A stretch of 6,593 nt of DNA from Actinobacteria bacterium UBA959 (GTDB taxonomy: Bacteria > Actinomycetota > Actinomycetes > S36-B12 > UBA5976), in assembly GCA_002293025.1 (NCBI GenBank), contig DBCL01000010.1, positions 12,250-18,842 on the forward strand, written 5' to 3'. The translations under genes and the position numbers were made by a program. The notes beneath the pieces are model-generated. The model had not been told where the DNA came from and did no database searches. It saw nothing but the letters and a program-made list of their open reading frames with translations. Shown piece by piece: positions 1-5,263 of the stretch. How positions within the stretch are numbered: position 1 is the stretch's first letter; every line of letters begins with the position of its first letter.

Positions 1-1268
1 TAGGCACCATCTCCGATAGTCACTGGTGCTACCAACATGGAATCAGATCCAATTCGAACATGATTGCCAACAACTGTTTGGTGCTTTTGCTCTCCGTCAT
101 AATTCACAAATACGGTTGCTGCACCAATGTTGGAGCCTTCACCGATAGTTGCATCCCCTACATAACTTAAATGTGGGACTTTGGAATCTTTACCAATACT
201 GCTCTTTTTAACTTCTACGAAGGCTCCAACTTTGGAACCTGAATGCAAATGAGCCTCTGGGCGAAGATAGCTAAATGGGCCAACAGATGCACTGGCATCG
301 ATAGTTGCACCAATACATCTACTACTAACAATTCGAGCATTCTTTCCAACTTTGCAATCTTGCAAAGTTGTATCTGGTCCAATCACTGCTCCAGACTCAA
401 CAACGGAGGTTCCTTGGATAAAAACATTTGGAAGCAAAACTACATCGGCTGCTAATTTGGCAGTGGCATCAATCCAAGTTGATGAAGGGTCACTCATGGT
501 GACACCTTGCTGCATCCAGTATTGAGCAATTCGATCGCTTAGCAATCCATTAGCCTGAGCTAACTGCTCTTTATCGTTAACACCCATCACATCATCAGCA
601 TCAACTAAGGCTGCAAATACTTTGCCACCACCTTTAGCGATGGCCTGCACCACATCAGTCAAATACTTTTCACCGGCAGCGTTATCTACATCTAATTTAC
701 TTAAATGATTAGCTAAATGTTGATGCTTGATGGCATAAACACCTGAATTAATTTCCAAGATCTCTCTTTGCTCGTGGGTGGCGTCTTTTTCTTCAATTAT
801 GGCAGTTACAAACTCCCCTGACCTAATTATCCGCCCATACCCTGCCGGGTTGGCAAATATGGCAGTGAGCACCACTGCGTCGTGCGATTTAAGGGCAAGT
901 TGCTCCAGATTTGTAGGCTGGATCAACGGAATGTCGCCAGCGAGCACAACCACGTTTGTGTCGGCAGCAAGCTTGATGCCTGATGTGACTAGTGCTTTGA
1001 GGCCGACCTCGGTTGCATCTCCGGTTCCTAATTGTTGTTCTTGAACTGCCGTAATTACATCAGGATGAAATTGCTCTAGAAACTCAACAACTTGGGCTTT
1101 GCCATGCCCAACCACTACAACTGTGTGATCTGGCTTTAAAGATTGAGCGGTGTTTAAAACATGAGACACCATTGGCAGACCTGCAACTTGGTGCATTACT
1201 TTCGCAGTCGCTGACTTCATTCGGGTGCCAGCACCTGCTGCAAGAACTACTACAACCGTTTGGGTCAC
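1..1268 (-). CDS. glmU: Bifunctional GlmU: GlcN-1-P acetyltransferase / GlcNAc-1-P uridylyltransferase (3' end outside window)
   Basis: GlmU acetylates glucosamine-1-phosphate with acetyl-CoA and then transfers UMP from UTP to make UDP-GlcNAc, the cytoplasmic precursor of peptidoglycan. I read 422 codons; the frame is still open at base 1, so roughly the last 50-70 residues (end of the beta-helix and tail) are missing. The uridylyltransferase domain covers about residues 1-230: LAAGAGTRMKS (9-19), QLGTG (79-83), the metal-binding AGDIPL with D112, GYGRI (143-147), YLTDV (202-206) and GVN with N231. The left-handed beta-helix acetyltransferase follows from about 265, with R336, KVPHLSYVGDA (363-373; H366 is the expected catalytic base) and VNYDG (388-392). 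The start is GTG, chosen because GGAG lies 5 nt upstream (1274-1277) and the nucleotide-binding strand begins immediately after it. Two usual residues differ: the KVLH-type motif reads TAKVMH (Pro to Ala at 22) and GTGHA reads GTGDA (His to Asp at 84). It lies 38 bp downstream of tRNA-Gln on the same strand and could share its transcript. Confidence 0.97.
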   Translation of the reverse strand, partial: MTQTVVVVLAAGAGTRMKSATAKVMHQVAGLPMVSHVLNTAQSLKPDHTVVVVGHGKAQVVEFLEQFHPDVITAVQEQQLGTGDATEVGLKALVTSGIKLAADTNVVVLAGDIPLIQPTNLEQLALKSHDAVVLTAIFANPAGYGRIIRSGEFVTAIIEEKDATHEQREILEINSGVYAIKHQHLANHLSKLDVDNAAGEKYLTDVVQAIAKGGGKVFAALVDADDVMGVNDKEQLAQANGLLSDRIAQYWMQQGVTMSDPSSTWIDATAKLAADVVLLPNVFIQGTSVVESGAVIGPDTTLQDCKVGKNARIVSSRCIGATIDASASVGPFSYLRPEAHLHSGSKVGAFVEVKKSSIGKDSKVPHLSYVGDATIGEGSNIGAATVFVNYDGEQKHQTVVGNHVRIGSDSMLVAPVTIGDGA

Positions 1269-1306
1269 CAAAGCTCCGACTCTTTAGTTGGCTTAAGAGT
1301 AGTGCG

Positions 1307-1377
1307 CTCCGGGAGAAGGATTCGAACCTTCACAACAGGATCCAAAGACCTGGGTGCTGCCGTTACACTATCCCGGA
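1307..1377 (-). tRNA. tRNA-Gln, anticodon UUG
   Basis: The minus strand folds into a complete cloverleaf of 71 nt. The acceptor stem is TCCGGGA/TCCCGGA (7 bp). The D arm is GTGTAACGGCAGCAC, as is typical of tRNA-Gln. The anticodon loop is CTTTGGA, with TTG at plus positions 1343-1345. The T arm is GAAGG-TTCGAAT-CCTTC. The discriminator base is G, as expected for Gln. The CCA end is not encoded (CGC follows), so it must be added by the CCA-adding enzyme. The anticodon stem CAGGT/TCCTG has a U-U apposition at 31-39; the other four pairs are Watson-Crick. It sits directly upstream of glmU on the same strand, a placement I know from other Actinobacteria. Confidence 0.96.
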
Positions 1378-1475
1378 ATTAGTTTTTGGCCGTTAAGCCC
1401 CTAAACCAAGGGGCAAGAGTATCTGTCCGATCTCATTGGATTTATCCCACTCCTTACCGCTACCTTGGGCTCGTT
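1378..1475. promoter_or_regulatory. Divergent intergenic region between tRNA-Gln/glmU and the TetR gene
   Basis: This 98-bp gap must hold the promoter for the minus-strand tRNA (and possibly glmU) and the promoter for the plus-strand TetR-MarR pair, if transcripts start here. No pair of hexamers is convincing. On the minus strand the best guesses are GATACT (1417-1422), without a good -35 partner, and TTGCCC followed 15 nt later by TAACGG. On the plus strand only loose TAnnnT matches are seen. The region includes the dyad at 1397-1414. The frame of the TetR gene stays open through it back to a TTG at 1386, but the codons there do not look like protein of this family. Confidence 0.4.
1397..1414. 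repeat. Perfect 18-bp inverted repeat (6-bp arms, 6-nt spacer), candidate operator
   Basis: GCCCCT and AGGGGC are exact reverse complements separated by AAACCA. The centre lies about 70 bp upstream of the chosen TetR start and about 28 bp upstream of the tRNA 5' end. It is very GC-rich for this genome. Size and position would suit a TetR-type operator that could influence both divergent transcripts, but that role is inference. No T-run follows on either strand, so it does not look like an intrinsic terminator. It could instead be a leader hairpin. Confidence 0.5.
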
Positions 1476-2126
1476 ATGACTGCTAACCCAATCAAGCCAA
1501 GCTCCAGCCCAACCCGCTCTAACAAGAGTCGGATGTCTGGGGTTGAGCGCCGTGAACAAATCGTGGGTGTTGCTCGTGGGTTGTTTGCCGAGAAGGGCTA
1601 TGAATCTGTAACAGTGGAGGAGATTGCTGCTGTAGCGAATGTTTCTAAGCCAGTAATTTATGAACACTTTGGTGGCAAAGATGGAATCTATGCAGTAATT
1701 GTTGATCGCGAGTTAAATCGATTAATTGATCTAGTCTCAAGTGCATTTGATGGAGGCGGTGCTCGCAGCGTCGTGCAAGGGGCTGCAGAAGCATTTTTTC
1801 AATACATCGAAGAGTCAGAAGATGGTTTTCGAATTCTGGTTAGAGACGCTCCAACTGAATCTGATGAATCAAGGTATGCATCTTTAATTAGAGACTTCGC
1901 TGCTCAAACTGAAGATTTGTTAGCAGCTCAATTAACTCAAAATGGATTCGATAAAGAAACTGCTCCACTTTATGCGCACGCCTTGGTTGGCATGGTTTCC
2001 TTAACTGGCCAGTGGTGGCTGGACGCACCACAGCGACCAAATAGAGAAACAGTTGTAGCCCACTTAGTTAATCTGGCTTGGAATGGTCTAAAGCACCTAG
2101 AGCCTCAACCAAAATATGCAAAATGA
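1476..2126 (+). CDS. TetR/AcrR-family transcriptional regulator
   Basis: A 216-residue DNA-binding regulator. Residues 1-19 are a Pro/Ser/Lys-rich, probably disordered tail. The TetR_N domain begins at MSGVERREQIV (20-30) and its helix-turn-helix is about residues 45-66, ending in the characteristic VSKPVIYEHFGGK (56-68). The rest is the all-helical ligand-binding and dimerisation domain, with DGFRILVRDAP and the tail VAHLVNLAWNGL. This subfamily, with GQWWLD and the FRILVRD motif, is one I recognise as widespread next to glmU in Actinobacteria, but its ligand is unknown to me. The start is uncertain. ATG 1476 gives the usual short basic tail; ATG 1533 would start right at the domain and has AAGAG-like purines upstream; the TTG at 1386 seems too far out. 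The last codon overlaps the MarR start (ATGA), so the two are translated from one message. The first ~150 bp are more GC-rich (about 55%) than the rest. Confidence 0.9.
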   Translation: MTANPIKPSSSPTRSNKSRMSGVERREQIVGVARGLFAEKGYESVTVEEIAAVANVSKPVIYEHFGGKDGIYAVIVDRELNRLIDLVSSAFDGGGARSVVQGAAEAFFQYIEESEDGFRILVRDAPTESDESRYASLIRDFAAQTEDLLAAQLTQNGFDKETAPLYAHALVGMVSLTGQWWLDAPQRPNRETVVAHLVNLAWNGLKHLEPQPKYAK

Positions 2127-2629
2127 CCAATCAGCCAGATGAAGTTGATCAGCTAATTGCTGATTGGCAGCGAGAGCGTCCTGATCTAGACCTATCTCCA
2201 CTTCAAGTTCTTTCCCGAGTGAGTCGACTGGCTCGTCATTTAGAAATTGGTAGAAGAAAAGCATTTAGTAATCCTGAACTCGAGTTATGGGAATTTGATG
2301 TGTTAGCAGCTTTGCGCAGGTCTGGTAAGAATTATGCGCTCACCCCAAGTAGTTTGATTAGTGAGAATTTGGTAACTAGTGGCACTATGACTAATAGGGT
2401 TGATCGCTTAGTAGAGCGCGGTTTAGTAGTTCGTCAATCGGATCCAAATGATGGCCGAGGGGTGTTGGTCAAATTAACTGCCGAAGGTAAGAAGTCGGTT
2501 GATCAAGCAATTTCTGCCCTAGTCGAGATTGAATCTAACCTGCTTAAATCATTACCTAAATCTGAACAGAAGCAACTTGCAGATTTGTTGAGAGTGCTAA
2601 CTAGCTCAGTTGCAACTAATCAAGATTAA
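2123..2629 (+). CDS. MarR-family transcriptional regulator
   Basis: A 168-residue winged-helix regulator. The N-terminal helices (VDQLIADWQRERPDLD, then LSPLQVLSRVSRLARHLE) form the dimerisation part. The winged HTH covers about 53-120, with recognition helix VTSGTMTNRVDRLVERG (84-100) and a wing containing DPNDGRGVLVKLT (107-119), which keeps the D-x-R-G pattern of the family. The C-terminal helices (125-162) close the dimer interface. The start is ATG 2123, which overlaps the TetR stop as ATGA. The upstream sequence is A-rich with no Shine-Dalgarno, so translational coupling to the TetR gene is likely. An in-frame TTG at 2078 lies inside the TetR gene and is not needed, because homologues begin close to this ATG. 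Ligand and targets are not visible. The stop TAA overlaps the stop of ispE on the other strand by 4 bp. Confidence 0.92.
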   Translation: MTNQPDEVDQLIADWQRERPDLDLSPLQVLSRVSRLARHLEIGRRKAFSNPELELWEFDVLAALRRSGKNYALTPSSLISENLVTSGTMTNRVDRLVERGLVVRQSDPNDGRGVLVKLTAEGKKSVDQAISALVEIESNLLKSLPKSEQKQLADLLRVLTSSVATNQD

Positions 2630-3543
2630 TTATGTTCGCGGCTAATAACTTTGGCACCATCAGCTGGTGACTTAGCTACAAATACTCGATCACAAACATT
2701 TGCACTAGAGACTCTAGCTGCAATATCTAGCGCATGGTCATAATCCTTGGCTAAAGCAAGGCAGGTTGGGCCTGATCCAGAAATCAAAGCCGCTAGCGCT
2801 CCATCTTCAATTGCAGTATCAAGAGTTTGTTGAAGTTTTGGATTTATAGCCAGCGCTGCTGCTTGTAGGTCGTTATGTAAGTAATCTGAAATAGCATTCG
2901 ATGAACCAGATACCAGGGCCTGCAGTAATTTATTGTTTGCACTTAACTCCATGGGTGTAGCAACTGAACCTTCATCTCTGAGTTGATCCAGTTTTTGATA
3001 AACCCGCGGGGTTGATAATCCAGATGCGTGACTCATGATCACCCAAAAGTGTTCACCTCTAGCTAAAACTGGAACCACTGATTCACCTCTGGAAGTGCCA
3101 AGTGCTGTGCCACCCATAAGTGCAAAGCCAATATCAGAACCTAACTCACCAGCCACAAGCTGTAAGTCACCATGAAAATTAAATAACTCAGCTGCGGCAA
3201 CTAATGCTGCTGCGGCATCGGCAGATCCACCAGCAAGGCCTGCTGCAACTGGAATTCTCTTTTCAATTGAGATTGCTACATCCGCAGGCTTATTACAAAG
3301 TTCAGCAATTTTCATTACTGCTTGTACTGCTAAATTTGCATCATTATTTGGAACACCAAAACCAAATTCACCACTAACTTCACAACTTACACCCATACCC
3401 TCAGAGCGCTCTGAAATAGAAACTTGATCAAACAAATCTAATGCTTGATAAACAGTTACTAAATCGTGATAACCATCTGCTCTTAAGCCGCCCACATTGA
3501 GTTGCAGGTTGATTTTGGCAGGGGCAACTGCTGTGAGCTTCAT
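2626..3543 (-). CDS. ispE: 4-diphosphocytidyl-2-C-methyl-D-erythritol kinase
   Basis: IspE phosphorylates the 2-hydroxyl of CDP-methylerythritol with ATP, the fourth step of the MEP route to IPP and DMAPP. It is a cytoplasmic GHMP-family kinase. The 305-residue length is normal. The motifs are in order: VAPAKINLQLNV (6-17) with the catalytic-site K10; RADGYHDL (21-28); the ATP-binding glycine-rich loop PVAAGLAGGSADAAA (98-112); GSDIGFALMGGTALG (135-149) with the catalytic D137; and the third GHMP motif SGSGPTCLA (255-263). The ATG start has AAGG 7 nt upstream (3551-3554), overlapping the rsmA stop codon; the gap to rsmA is 9 bp. It is the last gene of the metG-tatD-rsmA-ispE operon and ends tail-to-tail with the MarR gene. 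I see no intrinsic terminator after it. The isoprenoids it supports include undecaprenyl phosphate, the lipid carrier for peptidoglycan. Confidence 0.97.
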   Translation of the reverse strand: MKLTAVAPAKINLQLNVGGLRADGYHDLVTVYQALDLFDQVSISERSEGMGVSCEVSGEFGFGVPNNDANLAVQAVMKIAELCNKPADVAISIEKRIPVAAGLAGGSADAAAALVAAAELFNFHGDLQLVAGELGSDIGFALMGGTALGTSRGESVVPVLARGEHFWVIMSHASGLSTPRVYQKLDQLRDEGSVATPMELSANNKLLQALVSGSSNAISDYLHNDLQAAALAINPKLQQTLDTAIEDGALAALISGSGPTCLALAKDYDHALDIAARVSSANVCDRVFVAKSPADGAKVISREHN

Positions 3544-3550
3544 GAATTAA

Positions 3551-3554
3551 CCTT
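3551..3554 (-). promoter_or_regulatory. Ribosome binding site of ispE embedded in the rsmA stop
   Basis: On the minus strand AAGG begins inside the rsmA TAA stop codon and lies 7 nt before the ispE ATG. Ribosomes ending rsmA would sit on this site, so ispE translation may depend on rsmA translation. The motif is seen directly; the coupling is inferred. Confidence 0.55.
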
Positions 3555-4389
3555 AAGACTGCTGCTCAGCGATAGCCACATACTGGTTAATGGATAGCCG
3601 TTCACCTCGAAGTTTTGGATCAATACCAGCATTTTCTAAAATTGTATTTGCCTTGGTTGCATTGCCAGCCCAAGTGGCTAATGCAGATCGAAGCATCTTG
3701 CGCCTTTGATTAAATGCAGCATCAATTACTTTGAAGACTTTCTCTCTAGAGACATGCGTTACAGGCTGGGCCTTGCTGATTCCAAGCACTAGTCCTGAGT
3801 CAACATTGGGAACTGGGATAAAAACTGGTCGAGGCACATTTCCTAAACGCTGCACATCCATAAACCACTGCATCTTCACGCTAGGGGCCCCGTAGCTGGC
3901 AGTTCCAGGTGACGCTGCTAACCGATCTGCCACTTCAGATTGGACCATTACTAATAACTTTTTAATCGTTGGAAACTCAGACAGCAATGTGAGAATTACT
4001 GGAACTGAAACGTTATATGGCAGGTTTGCCACCAGTGCGGTTGGTTGAATACTTAAATCTGCAGACTTCAATTCCAGTGCATCCGCATGGATTGCCACCA
4101 AACTATCCAAAAATTCCGGGGCCCGCTCGTTTACTGTTATTGGCAATTGATCAAGGAGTCGTTGATCAATATCTACCGCAATAACTTTGCTTACAACTGG
4201 TAGTAATCCCAAAGTTAATGAACCAAGGCCTGGACCAACTTCCAAAACGCAGTCACCAGCACTTAGTTGGGCAGATTTAACTATTTTTCTAACTGTGTTT
4301 GCATCATGGACAAAATTCTGTCCTAGTTTTTTGGTGGGCCTTAAATCTAATTTAGTTAATAGTTCTTGGATTTCAACTGGACCAAGCAT
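3553..4389 (-). CDS. rsmA: 16S rRNA (adenine(1518)-N6/adenine(1519)-N6)-dimethyltransferase RsmA/KsgA
   Basis: RsmA uses S-adenosylmethionine to dimethylate two neighbouring adenines in the 3'-terminal hairpin of 16S rRNA, late in 30S assembly. With the start chosen here it has 278 residues. The motifs are GQNFVHDANTVR (23-34), the SAM-binding loop LEVGPGLGSLTL (49-60), the acidic strand end VIAVDID (69-75), HADAL (101-105), the catalytic NLPYN (122-126, motif IV) and FNQRRKMLRSAL (226-237) in the C-terminal domain. The start is ATG 4389 because actinobacterial homologues begin near an LLGP.EI..L sequence that matches MLGPVEIQEL. The frame is open upstream to an ATG at 4443, which would overlap tatD by 41 bp and add 18 unconserved residues. 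No strong Shine-Dalgarno is seen at either start. The gap after tatD is 13 bp. In many Actinobacteria a resuscitation-promoting-factor gene sits between these two; here there is none. Confidence 0.95.
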   Translation of the reverse strand: MLGPVEIQELLTKLDLRPTKKLGQNFVHDANTVRKIVKSAQLSAGDCVLEVGPGLGSLTLGLLPVVSKVIAVDIDQRLLDQLPITVNERAPEFLDSLVAIHADALELKSADLSIQPTALVANLPYNVSVPVILTLLSEFPTIKKLLVMVQSEVADRLAASPGTASYGAPSVKMQWFMDVQRLGNVPRPVFIPVPNVDSGLVLGISKAQPVTHVSREKVFKVIDAAFNQRRKMLRSALATWAGNATKANTILENAGIDPKLRGERLSINQYVAIAEQQS

Positions 4390-4402
4390 TGCGCTAGACA
4401 AC

Positions 4403-5263
4403 TTAAATACCAAAAGCCTGTTTAGTATTAGCCATAACTGCATTACATAGCTCAGTTAAATCCTCTGATCGAACCTCAGCCATAAATCGCATAGTGTGTG
4501 GGATTAAGAACCCTGCATTTGGAGCACCCCGATGTGGCACTGGTGTTAAGAATGGTGCGTCTGTTTCTACTAATATGTGATCTTGATCAGTGACTTTAAG
4601 GGCTGCTCGCAGCGAATCAGCATTCTTAAAAGTCACCGTGCCAGCAAATGAAAGGTAGTAGCCGCGCTCCAAGCATTGTTTGGCAAATTTTGCATCACCC
4701 GAGAAGCAATGCATCATCACTTTTTCAGGAGTTCCTTCTTCATCAACAACCCTCAAGATATCTTGATGTGCTTCTCGATCATGAATCATTAAAGTTTTGT
4801 TTAGTTTTTTAGCAAGTCTGATATGTCTTCTGAAAGACTCTTCTTGAACTTCTAATCCAATACCACTGGTTCGATAGAAATCTAATCCTGTTTCGCCAAC
4901 TGCTACACAGCCAGGGTCCTGGGCTAATTGTTCAATCTCTAACCAGGCTTCCTCAAATGCGTTTATGCCACCTTCTTCTACAAGCCGAGGTGCTTCGTTT
5001 GGATGCAAGGCAACTGCTGCGTGAATTGTTGGATATCTCTTTGCCATCTCAATTGCGAATCGAGCACCAGGAACTTCACAGCCAACGTTTATCATCTGGG
5101 TAACGTTCACTTCTGCTGCAGTGTCAACTAGATATTGAAATATATCTGCATCTTTATCAAGATCTAAGCTGTTATGTGATTTGCCAGACCCCATATCAAG
5201 GTGGCAGTGCGCATCTGCCACAGCAGCGGGTAAACCTGCTGGGGCTGGTGGCCACTCAGACAC
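4403..5263 (-). CDS. tatD: TatD-family metal-dependent hydrolase / DNase
   Basis: A 286-residue TIM-barrel hydrolase of the amidohydrolase superfamily. Family members are two-metal enzymes with 3'-5' exonuclease or DNase activity, linked to DNA repair and DNA breakdown; the exact substrate here is unknown. All expected metal ligands are present: HxH in DAHCHLD (H19, H21), E124 in AVGETGLDFYR, H161 in MIHDREAH, H185 in MMHCFSGD and D235 in LVETDAPFLTPVPHRG. The C-terminal end ANTKQAFGI matches the usual N...AK..FG ending. The start is GTG 5263, which overlaps the metG stop by 8 bp (GTGTCTGA) and has the purine run GAAGAG 7 nt upstream (5271-5276). The overlap suggests coupled translation with metG. 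The name tatD is the family name; no Tat-export role is implied. Confidence 0.95.
   Translation of the reverse strand: MSEWPPAPAGLPAAVADAHCHLDMGSGKSHNSLDLDKDADIFQYLVDTAAEVNVTQMINVGCEVPGARFAIEMAKRYPTIHAAVALHPNEAPRLVEEGGINAFEEAWLEIEQLAQDPGCVAVGETGLDFYRTSGIGLEVQEESFRRHIRLAKKLNKTLMIHDREAHQDILRVVDEEGTPEKVMMHCFSGDAKFAKQCLERGYYLSFAGTVTFKNADSLRAALKVTDQDHILVETDAPFLTPVPHRGAPNAGFLIPHTMRFMAEVRSEDLTELCNAVMANTKQAFGI

Noticed and set aside
243..455. Plus-strand open frames opposite glmU (243-455, 778-1044, 1172-1396)
   Set aside because: They are antisense shadows of a well-conserved GlmU frame and show no recognisable protein features.
1386..1475. Long N-terminal extension of the TetR protein from TTG 1386
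   Set aside because: It would run through the dyad and the presumed promoter region, starts only 9 bp from the tRNA end, and gives residues unlike the short basic tails of this family. Treated as an open frame without coding use.
2608..2617. Perfect palindrome AGTTGCAACT near the 3' end of the MarR gene
   Set aside because: It has no loop and no T-run, and lies inside coding sequence. A 10-bp palindrome is expected by chance at this scale.
2655..2669. CACCA-TCAGC-TGGTG hairpin just after the MarR stop as a terminator
   Set aside because: The stem has only 5 bp, lies within ispE coding sequence and has no following T-run, so it is likely chance.
4390..4443. Longer RsmA starting at ATG 4443 and overlapping tatD
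   Set aside because: The extra 18 residues are hydrophobic and unconserved, and the conserved actinobacterial start aligns with ATG 4389. A TTG at 4401 also remains possible but has no better ribosome site.
4187..4450. Open frames opposite rsmA (4187-4450), tatD/metG (5176-5364), metG (5771-5962) and TetR (1401-1667)
   Set aside because: Each lies over a strongly conserved gene in another frame, with unstructured composition and no family motif.
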